A stretch of 44,212 nucleotides of DNA, from the NCBI GenBank assembly GCA_018110925.1, contig JAGAZJ010000005.1, positions 1 through 44,212 of the forward strand, read 5' to 3'. Below, piece after piece: positions 1-7,082 of the stretch. Origin of the DNA: Oscillospiraceae bacterium. GTDB taxonomy: Bacteria > Bacillota > Clostridia > Oscillospirales > Ruminococcaceae. The first letter of the stretch is position 1. Each line of letters opens with the position of its first letter. Below the pieces are notes generated by a model that was not told the DNA's origin, did no database searches, and saw nothing but the letters and a program-made list of their open reading frames with translations. Both the position numbers and the translations under genes were made by a program.

Positions 1-65
1 GGCACCATTGTTTCAAGACATACAAATTCAAGCTGATCTCTTTCACTTTTATTCTTTTCAAGCAT
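1..65 (-). CDS. IS1182-like transposase, N-terminal fragment (cut by window edge)
   Basis: Only the first 21 codons are visible. They read MLEKNKSERDQLEFVCLETM and onward, which resembles the N-terminus of IS1182-family transposases (a charged start, then a short segment before the conserved 'VPxDHLLRxI' part that would lie outside). A ribosome-binding-like GGGTGAT precedes the ATG, and an extended -10 (TGGTATAAT, 83-91 on the minus strand) lies just upstream. The family call rests on remembered N-terminal similarity over a very short stretch, so another transposase group is possible. Whether the element is intact cannot be seen. Confidence 0.5.
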   Translation of the reverse strand, partial: MLEKNKSERDQLEFVCLETMV

Positions 66-99
66 TTTTATCACCCGTGTTTATTATACCATATCAGAC

Positions 100-130
100 G
101 CAAAAAAGCCAGCCTTTCGGCTGACTTTTT
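100..130. terminator. Bidirectional hairpin terminator
   Basis: A-rich and T-rich flanks surround a near-perfect stem (about 102-114 with 119-130, one mismatch). On the minus strand the stem ends in a T run, so it can end the transcript of the acetyltransferase gene. On the plus strand it also ends in TTTTT. Confidence 0.7.
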
Positions 131-142
131 CGACAGACTGGA

Positions 143-167
143 GCCGGTGCATTGCACCGGCTTTTTT
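143..167 (+). terminator. GC-rich hairpin with T tract
   Basis: An 8-bp perfect stem (143-150 with 154-161, 3-nt loop) is followed on the plus strand by six T. It looks like a plus-strand terminator although no plus-strand gene ends here. On the minus strand it is the first hairpin after the acetyltransferase stop codon, in tandem with the one at 100-130. Confidence 0.55.
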
Positions 168-717
168 ATCCAATGTATTCGCCTTTCAGGATCGAGAAGT
201 ACATCCTGCCGACATATTCTCCGTCCATGAAGAAATAATCACGCAGAGTTCCTTCATAAGTAAGACCGCATTTCTCTATAACACGTCTGGACTTCGTATT
301 TATCGTCTTGCAGCATATCTGCACTTTATGCAGGCCGATACTGTCAAAGCCATAGGCTATGACAGCCTTTGCCGCCTCGGTAGCATAGCCGTTTTTCTGG
401 AATGCCGCACCGATGCAGTATTCGATCTCAGCAAAATGGTTCTTGCTGTCCACCATAAAATAGGCTATCTGACCTATACATTCCCCGTCTTTGAGGGTCA
501 CTGCCCAGCGGTAATAGTCATCACGTTCATATGAGCCTATGTATTTGTCCAGCAGTCCCTTTACAGCTTCTGCGGTCTCATAGGTCGGCTCTGAGTACAT
601 CTTCTGTACCTGTTCATCTGATGCCCAGTTCTTGAACACTGCGTCGGTATCGCTGTATTCAAATCTGCGGAGTATGAGTCTTTCTGTTTCTATCGTCTGT
701 GTGCCTGTATGTGTCAT
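166..717 (-). CDS. GNAT N-acetyltransferase, RimJ/RimL-like
   Basis: A 183-residue protein with the RimJ/RimL (Acetyltransf_3) layout. It begins with 'TERLILRRF', has the acetyl-CoA loop near residues 103-112 (AFQKNGYAT), then 'LGLHKVQI', and ends with the typical 'SRRVIEKCGLTYEGTLR' segment. The family moves acetyl groups from acetyl-CoA to protein N-termini or small amines; the substrate here cannot be told. AGGAGG sits 5 nt before the ATG. The gene follows ddh on the same strand, but a terminator (732-771) lies between them, so expression may be by read-through or a weak promoter. One of five GNAT domains encoded in this window. Confidence 0.88.
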   Translation of the reverse strand: MTHTGTQTIETERLILRRFEYSDTDAVFKNWASDEQVQKMYSEPTYETAEAVKGLLDKYIGSYERDDYYRWAVTLKDGECIGQIAYFMVDSKNHFAEIEYCIGAAFQKNGYATEAAKAVIAYGFDSIGLHKVQICCKTINTKSRRVIEKCGLTYEGTLRDYFFMDGEYVGRMYFSILKGEYIG

Positions 718-731
718 AACTGCCTCCTGTA

Positions 732-771
732 ATAAAAATGGGCTGTCATACCCGTGAAGGAATGATAGCCC
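732..771 (-). terminator. Rho-independent terminator after ddh
   Basis: On the minus strand a 10-nt stem with one mismatch (771-762 with 749-740) is followed by ATTTTTATT. It lies 18 nt past the ddh stop codon. Confidence 0.75.
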
Positions 772-788
772 GTCTGATTGCGGTGTTA

Positions 789-1769
789 TCAGAGCATATG
801 AGCCCTTATATCCTCGCCGCTCTTGTCGATAAGGTATGCGGGGGGGATATCGAATATCGTCTTGCAGCCCGTAACGCCCTCTGAATTGAGCCTGTAAGCG
901 GCTCTTGCAAATGCAACGAGAACACTTGAAGTGAATTCGGGGTTGGAATCGAGCTTTAAGCTGAATTCGATAACGTGCTTGTTTGAACCGTCGCCTGTTG
1001 TGCCTGTGCGGATAACGCTGCCGCCGTGAGGAATTGCGTTGTGCTTTGCCTTCAGCTCCTCCTCGGAGATGAAGTTCACGGTGGTGTCATAGTCTGCGAA
1101 ATAGTTGGGCATGGTCTTGATGGCGTTCTCTATCTTAGCCTTGTCTGCGCCCTCCTCTGCTACCACATAGCACTCTCTTGTGTGCTTCTCTCTTGTTGTG
1201 AGCGTGGGGTTCTCGCCGTTTCTTACCTTTTCGAGAGCGGCGGATACGGGCACAGTGTACTGTCTTGCGTCCTTTACGCCTTCAATGCGTCTGATGGCAT
1301 CGGAATGACCCTGGCTGACGCCTCTGCCCCAGAATGTGTAGTCACTGCCCTCGGGGAGGACTGCATTTGAATAAAGTCTCATAAGCGAGAACAGACCGGG
1401 ATCCCAGCCGATGGAGATGATGCCGACCTTGCCGGATGCCTTTGCGGCGGCGTCGACATTGGCGAAGTGCTCGGGCACTCTTGCGTGTGTGTCAAAGCTG
1501 TCAACAACATTGAAGAGCTTTGCAGCCTCGGGAGTCTGTACGGGGAGATCGTTCGCACTGCCGCCGCAGAGGATAAGGACGTCGATATCGTCCTTGTGAG
1601 CGGCAAGGTCATCAGCGCTGTATACAGGCACGCCTGCGGTAGCTATGCTGAGCTTAGAGGGGTCTCTGCGGGTAAATACAGCGCAGAGCTTAACGTCAGT
1701 AGTGTGCATAACGGCCTTCTCAACGCCCCTGCCGAGATTGCCGTAGCCTAAGATACCAAGTCTTATCAT
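789..1769 (-). CDS. ddh: meso-diaminopimelate D-dehydrogenase
   Basis: The 326-residue product matches Ddh in length (about 320) and order: Rossmann start GILGYGNLGRGVE (residues 5-17), 'VFTRRDP', 'VLILCGGSANDLP', and the substrate loop 'IGWDPGLFSLMR'. The enzyme reductively aminates tetrahydrodipicolinate to meso-DAP with NADPH in one step, bypassing the acylated intermediates of lysine and peptidoglycan synthesis. It is cytoplasmic. GGAGAA precedes the ATG. The gene stands alone with its own promoter (1886-1914), a leader of roughly 110 nt that can form a long-range stem, and a terminator. No other lysine genes are nearby. Confidence 0.95.
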   Translation of the reverse strand: MIRLGILGYGNLGRGVEKAVMHTTDVKLCAVFTRRDPSKLSIATAGVPVYSADDLAAHKDDIDVLILCGGSANDLPVQTPEAAKLFNVVDSFDTHARVPEHFANVDAAAKASGKVGIISIGWDPGLFSLMRLYSNAVLPEGSDYTFWGRGVSQGHSDAIRRIEGVKDARQYTVPVSAALEKVRNGENPTLTTREKHTRECYVVAEEGADKAKIENAIKTMPNYFADYDTTVNFISEEELKAKHNAIPHGGSVIRTGTTGDGSNKHVIEFSLKLDSNPEFTSSVLVAFARAAYRLNSEGVTGCKTIFDIPPAYLIDKSGEDIRAHML

Positions 1770-1832
1770 AACAAATTCTCCTATAACACTGCAAGACAGA
1801 TCAGAATGCCTTGCAAATTTTACTTGCGGTCA

Positions 1833-1877
1833 TATCGTGACGCTTGTTCTCAAAAACCGTTTAGCATAAGCACGATA
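1833..1877 (-). promoter_or_regulatory. Possible structured ddh leader
   Basis: A perfect 7-bp inverted repeat (1833-1839 with 1871-1877) closes a 31-nt loop. On the minus strand it begins almost at the predicted transcription start of ddh. A second small hairpin (GCAAG...CTTGC) lies nearer the start codon. It does not look like a lysine riboswitch, which is far larger. Its role is unknown. Confidence 0.3.
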
Positions 1878-1885
1878 CTAAAAGA

Positions 1886-1914
1886 ATTATACTATTCTTT
1901 TAGAGATATGTCAA
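1886..1914 (-). promoter_or_regulatory. Sigma-A promoter of ddh
   Basis: On the minus strand TTGACA, 17-nt spacer, TATAAT; both hexamers match consensus. Confidence 0.85.
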
Positions 1915-2016
1915 TAGTTTTTTGCATTAAATTTTTCCGGAGTTGCAACTGTATTTGATAACTGTTGCATAATGACCGTTTAACGATATGGGGGAACAAA
2001 AATACGTGAGCGGACG

Positions 2017-2048
2017 CAAAAGCATCCCGAAGCAACAGCTTCGGGATG
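2017..2048 (-). terminator. Terminator after the vWA-domain gene
   Basis: A perfect 11-bp stem (2023-2033 with 2038-2048) with a 4-nt loop, followed on the minus strand by CTTTTG. It lies directly after the stop codon of the vWA protein. Confidence 0.75.
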
Positions 2049-2055
2049 TCGGTGA

Positions 2056-4026
2056 TTATTCGGCTGTGTTGTTTATATGCTTTTCTATGAGCTTCATAAG
2101 GTCGTCGCTGTAACCTACCTGCTCAAGGTCTTTCTTATCGGTGTCTTTCAGTATTTTGAGAGCCTGCTCAGCGGTCACATCAGTGCCGTAGCCGTCCTCT
2201 CTGAGCGACATTGCGAACATAGCCGCCGAAGCCGATACTCTCAGACGGGGGTCTGCCTTTGCAAAGGGTACATATGTGTCTGTTCTGAATTTGTAGCTGA
2301 GCTTCTTGGAATCGGTCTCACCGGGATCCTTGTAACGGATGGACATAGTGCATATCTCGTTCTTGTTGCCTGTGGACTTCTGATATTTAAGTCCCTTGGT
2401 CTGACCCTTTGCGGGGATTATCTCATAGAGCACGGTAACGCTCTGACCTGCACCCACATCTGCTGCATCCTTTGCATCGTTGTCAAAGTCCTCGTTTTCG
2501 AGCCTGCGGCTGTCATAGCCTATGAGCCTGTACTGCGATACCACATCGGGGTTGAATTCCACCTGTATTTTCACATCGTCGGCAACGGTCACAAGAGTGC
2601 CGTTCTTTTCCTTTACCAGTACCTTTTCGGCTTCTGTTTCGCTGTCGATGTAGTAGTAGTTGCCGTTGCCCTCCTTGGCGAGCGCTTCCATCTTGTTGTC
2701 CTTGATATTGCCTGTGCCGAAGCCGAGGACAGTGAGATAAACACCTGTGTCACGCTTCTTCTCAATGAACTTCGCAAGCTCGTCCTTGTCGGATATGCCG
2801 ACGTTCAGATCGCCGTCCGTTGCCATGATGACACGGTTGTTGGCGCCCTCTATGAAATAGTTCTCCGCTATCTCATACGCCATGTTGATGCCGCTTTCAC
2901 CGTTTGTGGAGCCGCTTGCTTCAAGCAGATCCGTAAGGGCGGTAACGGCATTGATCTGATTGCCCTTTGCGCCTGCCAGCACGACCCTCTCCTCGCCCGA
3001 ATAGGTTACTATTGACACCCTGTCGTTTGCGGTTAGGTTCTTGGTGAGCTCCTGTATTGAGTCAACTACCAGAGGCAGTTTGTCATCCGAGTACATAGAG
3101 CCGCTTACGTCTATGAGAAATACCAGATTTGATGAAGGCTCCTTGTCAAGAGGCCTTGCCTGTATGCCAACCGACATCAGCTGAGCGTTCTTGTTCCACG
3201 GGCAGTCTGAAAGCTCTAAGTCTACCGAGAAGGGCTTGTCGCCTGTGGGCTTAGTGTAGTTGTAATCAAAGTAGTTCACGAATTCTTCGATGCGTACAGC
3301 ATCCGACGGTATGATCCTGCCTGTCTCTGTCATCCTGCGGACATTGGCATATGAAGCGGTGTCAACGTCTGCGGAGAAGGTGGAGAGAGGAGTTTTAGCG
3401 GCATCCCTGTACCCGTTGTCGTCATAGTGGGAGTATTCCTCCGTGTTCTTGTCGGGGTGCGGCACGGGAGCGGGTACAAATCCCAGTGAATCCGAGCGAT
3501 ACGATACCGACGGCGCTGCGGAATTCGCAGTATAGTATACCGCCCCGCTTTCTTCTTCCGCTTCTTCCTCGTAAATTTCGTCATATACGGGACGGATGGT
3601 ATCCACAGATCTTACTTTCAGAGGATCTGAGAGCGCACCCATTACCAACTCGTCGGAATAGTCATATGTGACCGCCCTGACCTTGTAGCTTGCGTCCTCG
3701 TTGGGTATGGAATAGGAATTGTCAAGTGTCTTGCCGACGAGCCTGAATGTCTTTGAGGAGTCATCTTTTTTGTACACATAGTAAAGAAGGGCGTTGTCTA
3801 CCTTAGTCCATGTGAATGTCCTTTCAAAGTAATATCTGCCCTCATACTCCTCCATGCTGAGCTTCGGCTTTGCCGCCTTGAACGCCTTTACATCCTTGTT
3901 CCCTTTGACATCGGATATGGGCGTGGGCCATTTTTCAGGCCTTTCCGCATAGGCAGGAACTGAAAATCCCCCTGCGGACAGCGCCATGACAGCTGCCGCT
4001 GTGACTGCGGTTATACGTTTATTCAT
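2056..4026 (-). CDS. Secreted YfbK-like von Willebrand factor A protein (DUF3520 type)
   Basis: A 656-residue exported protein. Residues 1-26 form a Sec signal peptide ending AYA. Residues about 40-140 look like a fibronectin-III-like fold, followed by an acidic stretch. From about residue 200 come the YfbK N-terminal motif ('STFSADVDTASYANVRR'), a vWA domain with the MIDAS motif DVSGSM starting at Asp306, and a C-terminal DUF3520-like region. vWA domains bind ligands through a metal ion; no enzyme activity is expected. The start was chosen at the ATG after AAGGGGGAAATGAT, because an upstream in-frame start would put 29 non-signal residues first and would overlap the promoter. It stands alone with promoter and terminator. 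Confidence 0.88.
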   Translation of the reverse strand: MNKRITAVTAAAVMALSAGGFSVPAYAERPEKWPTPISDVKGNKDVKAFKAAKPKLSMEEYEGRYYFERTFTWTKVDNALLYYVYKKDDSSKTFRLVGKTLDNSYSIPNEDASYKVRAVTYDYSDELVMGALSDPLKVRSVDTIRPVYDEIYEEEAEEESGAVYYTANSAAPSVSYRSDSLGFVPAPVPHPDKNTEEYSHYDDNGYRDAAKTPLSTFSADVDTASYANVRRMTETGRIIPSDAVRIEEFVNYFDYNYTKPTGDKPFSVDLELSDCPWNKNAQLMSVGIQARPLDKEPSSNLVFLIDVSGSMYSDDKLPLVVDSIQELTKNLTANDRVSIVTYSGEERVVLAGAKGNQINAVTALTDLLEASGSTNGESGINMAYEIAENYFIEGANNRVIMATDGDLNVGISDKDELAKFIEKKRDTGVYLTVLGFGTGNIKDNKMEALAKEGNGNYYYIDSETEAEKVLVKEKNGTLVTVADDVKIQVEFNPDVVSQYRLIGYDSRRLENEDFDNDAKDAADVGAGQSVTVLYEIIPAKGQTKGLKYQKSTGNKNEICTMSIRYKDPGETDSKKLSYKFRTDTYVPFAKADPRLRVSASAAMFAMSLREDGYGTDVTAEQALKILKDTDKKDLEQVGYSDDLMKLIEKHINNTAE

Positions 4027-4070
4027 ATCATTTCCCCCTTTGATATTGCAGTGCGATAGTTTATGCTTCC

Positions 4071-4099
4071 ATTCTACAACATATTTACGGGTTTTGCAA
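4071..4099 (-). promoter_or_regulatory. Promoter of the vWA-domain gene
   Basis: On the minus strand TTGCAA, 17-nt spacer, TAGAAT, about 45 nt before the chosen start codon. Confidence 0.65.
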
Positions 4100-4133
4100 T
4101 ACTGCCAACGCAATTGTAATCAAAATATGGAAA

Positions 4134-4559
4134 TTATAGATAATACGCCATATTCACCTCATGGCAGTCCGGTTCGTTCACCACATCGGTCTCTGTAAAG
4201 CCCACATTTTCATATACCTGTCCTGCACGGTCATTGCCGTAAATATAGGTAGTCGTTATCACCTTTGCATCGTGGCGTGTCCTCATAGACTCAATAAACT
4301 CCGTCAGTGCGGCAGTACCCTTGTGCTGCCCCTGTCTGCTTATGTCTATGGCAAATTCCCATAAGAAATATTTATGATCTTCAAAACGGTTCACCAGAAT
4401 AAACCCGATCAGATCATCCTCATCGAATATGTCAAATGCCATGACCGTATCCGGATTATCACTGATGATAGTGCGGATAGTATCCTTTGCTGACAGCATA
4501 TCTTCCTGCTCGGGAGCAAGCGTGACCTTCATTTCTTCAGACCTGACAAAATCCATCAT
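4134..4559 (-). CDS. GNAT family N-acetyltransferase
   Basis: A 141-residue single-domain GNAT. Beta strands 'TVMAFDIFDEDDLIGFILV' and 'YFLWEFAIDISRQGQHKGT' show the core, with a slightly unusual acetyl-CoA loop (RQGQHKGTAAL, near 90-100), then 'YIYGNDRAGQVYENVGFTETD' as the usual C-terminal motif. Substrate unknown. It is the last of three consecutive minus-strand acetyltransferase genes and starts 37 nt after the previous stop. No clear terminator follows; the next gene's promoter lies just beyond. Confidence 0.85.
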   Translation of the reverse strand: MMDFVRSEEMKVTLAPEQEDMLSAKDTIRTIISDNPDTVMAFDIFDEDDLIGFILVNRFEDHKYFLWEFAIDISRQGQHKGTAALTEFIESMRTRHDAKVITTTYIYGNDRAGQVYENVGFTETDVVNEPDCHEVNMAYYL

Positions 4560-4596
4560 AACGGTGCCGTCCCTTTATCTGAGCTGCGGATCAATG

Positions 4597-5514
4597 CTAC
4601 TGTATCGTAGAAATCTTTTTCCACCTGTGCCATACTGTTTCGGTGTTATAACCTATCCTCTTGTAGAAGGTATTCCCGCCGCCTGTCATGTATCGGGCAC
4701 CGAGAGATCTCATCCTTCGGTGATGCTCTGAGAGCGCCGCCGCCGCAAGCCCCTTTCTGCGGTGCTCCGGTACGGTGCATAAGGGCTCCATATAGGCAAG
4801 CCGGTTCTTCTCGACCCACCACATCCCCGAAAAGCACGCATACTCGCCGTTCTCGTCTGCGATAACGATATTGTGTTCATAGGTGGAATGAGGCGGCGGA
4901 GATATCGTGTTTCCGTACACCGCAAGATACAGCTCTTTCAGAGGTTCGTCATCATCCATTGTCTCAAAGTCGGCATCCTCGGGGTACTCACCGCTGACAA
5001 AGCCTCTCCACAGACATTTTGTGAGCTTTTCGGGTTCTATGTCCTCGGGCTTTATGAAATGGTATCCCTTCGGCAGAGGATGATCCAGTGAACCTTTTGA
5101 GAAGTCAAAGGTGTTGTCTGTATCGGTTCCGACCTCGGAATAGCCCAGTTTCTCCGCCGCTCTCATAAGCGCTGTCTGACCGTCTGTGAATGTCAGTGTC
5201 TTATCTTTGCCGTGCATATGGTTCACGGCGTAGTCTGCCATTTCGTCTGCAAGACTTTCGTATCCTCGCCGGAGTATGAAATTGATATTGTCCGTACAGT
5301 CTTCATAGTACACAAAACCGACGGGCTTGCCGTCATCGAGCCACAGCCTGCATGAAGACATATACCGGTTCTCAAAATTTGCGGATGTCGCATAGTACTC
5401 AAAGCTCGGTGCAGGCGCACCGTTCACAGACAGCGGCTCATAGTTATCCGTCATAAGATCCCATATCACCGCTTCATCTGTCAGGAGTTGGAACTGTCTT
5501 GTCGTTATATTCAT
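4597..5514 (-). CDS. Two-domain GNAT N-acetyltransferase
   Basis: A 305-residue protein built from two GNAT-like halves. The N-terminal half (1 to about 145) ends with 'LMRAAEKLGYSEVGTD' and appears degenerate in its cofactor loop. The C-terminal half carries a good acetyl-CoA loop, VPEHRRKGLAAAAL (about 252-265), and 'GARYMTGGGNTFYKRIGY'. Two-domain GNATs of this length are common in Firmicutes, often in resistance or small-molecule modification; the substrate cannot be told. The start codon overlaps the stop of the upstream acetyltransferase gene by 4 nt (ATGA), so the two are translationally coupled. Confidence 0.85.
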   Translation of the reverse strand: MNITTRQFQLLTDEAVIWDLMTDNYEPLSVNGAPAPSFEYYATSANFENRYMSSCRLWLDDGKPVGFVYYEDCTDNINFILRRGYESLADEMADYAVNHMHGKDKTLTFTDGQTALMRAAEKLGYSEVGTDTDNTFDFSKGSLDHPLPKGYHFIKPEDIEPEKLTKCLWRGFVSGEYPEDADFETMDDDEPLKELYLAVYGNTISPPPHSTYEHNIVIADENGEYACFSGMWWVEKNRLAYMEPLCTVPEHRRKGLAAAALSEHHRRMRSLGARYMTGGGNTFYKRIGYNTETVWHRWKKISTIQ

Positions 5515-5918
5515 TGTTTATACCTCATAAAACAACAGCATCCGAACTGCCCCGACTCTGCAAAGCCTGCTGACAGGTAAAATGCTTTCGTTTTTTCCGT
5601 GTCGTCCGTTACGAGCACCGTCTGGCGAACAATTTTGTATCTGTCAAGGACAGCTTTCAGCAGTGCGCTCCCTATGCCCTGACGCTGTCTGTCGGGGCGC
5701 ACCAGTATGTCCTGTATGAACAGTACGGTGTGACCGTCGCCCACTGCCCTTATTATTCCTGTCAGCTCACCGCCGTCATATGCGGCAAGCACCGTGAGAG
5801 AGCCCGCAAACCCGTTTCTCAGGGTCTCCATATCGTCGGTATATGATCTCCACCCCACCGAGGAGTACAGCTCTCGTACCTCGTTTTCATTATAGATGTA
5901 TTCTTTTATCTCTGTCAT
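5511..5918 (-). CDS. GNAT family N-acetyltransferase
   Basis: A 135-residue GNAT with a clear acetyl-CoA loop, VRPDRQRQGIGSALL, and the closing 'TKAFYLSAGFAESGQFGC'. It begins 'MTEIKEYIYNENEV', like small YhbS/PhnO-like acetyltransferases. The start used here is the ATG that overlaps the cobU-like stop by one base (TAATG) with GAGGAT upstream; a longer in-frame start nine codons earlier lacks support. The overlaps on both sides place it inside the cobalamin-salvage transcript, but no role in that pathway is known for it. Confidence 0.87.
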   Translation of the reverse strand: MTEIKEYIYNENEVRELYSSVGWRSYTDDMETLRNGFAGSLTVLAAYDGGELTGIIRAVGDGHTVLFIQDILVRPDRQRQGIGSALLKAVLDRYKIVRQTVLVTDDTEKTKAFYLSAGFAESGQFGCCCFMRYKQ

Positions 5919-6289
5919 TATTTTATCCTCTGAGCGATACCGCATATCAGCCTGTATACTTCATCGGAATTCTCTGCGATGAGGCATCCCGTGCGGCCGA
6001 CAGCCTCGCGGTATCTGCGTTCGTCTTTGTCAAGCGGCAGTATCCCGCACCCTATCTCAGCCATGACAAACACCATATCCGGATATGCCTTCATGAGCCC
6101 CGTGAAATATCCTTCGTGGTCAATACCTGCTTCGATAAGGCGCTTTATCAGTATATGGCAGTCGTCTATGCAGTCATATCCCGCAGGGTATGCGGATATA
6201 TCGGCATCTGCACCGTTTATGACGTTTCTGCACAGTGTCTTTGCAAATCCCGACTTGCCCTGTGCGGTGCCTCCTGTAATGAGTTTCAT
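5918..6289 (-). CDS. cobU: Compact CobU-like adenosylcobinamide kinase/guanylyltransferase
   Basis: A 123-residue protein with the CobU ends but a short middle. The P-loop GGTAQGKS is at residues 6-13. The C-terminal part 'AEIGCGILPLDKDERRYRE' and 'GRTGCLIAENSDEVYRLICGI' matches the CobU hallmark 'NEVGxGIVP...R.FRD..GR.N...A..ADEV'. CobU phosphorylates adenosylcobinamide and then attaches GMP, feeding CobS. Usual length is about 180 residues. The region with the histidine that carries GMP in Salmonella CobU (His46) is not recognisable here. It follows cobS by 13 nt, which supports the pathway assignment. It may be a kinase-only or otherwise diverged form. Confidence 0.75.
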   Translation of the reverse strand: MKLITGGTAQGKSGFAKTLCRNVINGADADISAYPAGYDCIDDCHILIKRLIEAGIDHEGYFTGLMKAYPDMVFVMAEIGCGILPLDKDERRYREAVGRTGCLIAENSDEVYRLICGIAQRIK

Positions 6290-6302
6290 ATTATTCCTTT
6301 CC

Positions 6303-7082
6303 TCAGCCTTTTGTCATCATGTGATTTGCGAGCGTTGCAAGGTATGTGCCAAGCATGGTGTATATCTCACATATCTGCAAAAACCAGCCCGCCATATCAC
6401 CGTTTATCCCGCCGAAGCGTTTAAGTGCCGTCAGACGGTAGCGTATGAATGCAAGTACTGCACCGCATACAGCCCCTGCGCCGAATACGGGTGAAATGAT
6501 GATGCAGGCGGCGGCACATATCACAGCAGTTACCATCACAGTCGCCGCAGATATTCGGCGTTTGCCGTCCTCGCCCTCGGTGAAGCAGTGCAGGAGCCCT
6601 TTTCCTGCCGACGGGAAGGTATATGCCGCAAATGCACTGAGTGCCCGTGACAGCACAAAGCCTGTGCATACGACTGGCAAAGCCCCTGTGCCGCACAGTG
6701 CATAAAAAAGTGCGGTCTGGATCAGAAGATACAGCCCCAGCCTTATTGCCGCAAATGCGCCTATCCTGGGGTCGTGCATTATCTCAAGCGCCCTTTCCTT
6801 CGGAGCGCATGATGACAGCGCATCGTATACATCGCAGTATCCGTCAAGATGTATGCCTCCCGTTATCAGAACGGGAAGAGCCGTGCCCGCCGCCGCAAGG
6901 AGCAGTTTCTCCGCTCCGAGATATGTACCTGCGGCAAAGAGGGCATACTCCGCCGCCCCTATGACTGCGCCTATGCACGGAAAGAAGCACAGCGCATAGC
7001 GCCTGTTTTTCTCCGACCATTCTATCTGCGGCATTGGTATTGCCGAATACATCGAGAATGCCGATATGATCTGCTTTATCAT
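6303..7082 (-). CDS. cobS: Adenosylcobinamide-GDP ribazoletransferase (cobalamin synthase)
   Basis: A 259-residue multi-pass membrane protein with the CobS signature GGIHLDGYCDVYDALSS (about 75-91) and a late 'FGGINGDMAGWFLQ' motif close to the family's GxTGDxxGA. It joins alpha-ribazole (phosphate) to adenosylcobinamide-GDP, the last step of nucleotide-loop assembly. Length fits the family (about 250). The start overlaps the ABC ATPase stop by 4 nt, and cobU follows. cobT, cobC and cbiB are not in this window, so the locus suggests corrinoid salvage or completion rather than full de novo synthesis here. Confidence 0.93.
   Translation of the reverse strand: MIKQIISAFSMYSAIPMPQIEWSEKNRRYALCFFPCIGAVIGAAEYALFAAGTYLGAEKLLLAAAGTALPVLITGGIHLDGYCDVYDALSSCAPKERALEIMHDPRIGAFAAIRLGLYLLIQTALFYALCGTGALPVVCTGFVLSRALSAFAAYTFPSAGKGLLHCFTEGEDGKRRISAATVMVTAVICAAACIIISPVFGAGAVCGAVLAFIRYRLTALKRFGGINGDMAGWFLQICEIYTMLGTYLATLANHMMTKG

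Noticed and set aside
1770-1885. Lysine riboswitch upstream of ddh
   Set aside because: The leader is too short for the five-helix lysine element, which needs about 180 nt, and its conserved core is not seen.
2077-3015. A 312-residue plus-strand open frame opposite the vWA gene
   Set aside because: Shadow of the vWA coding frame, no ribosome site and Cys/Val-rich nonsense composition.
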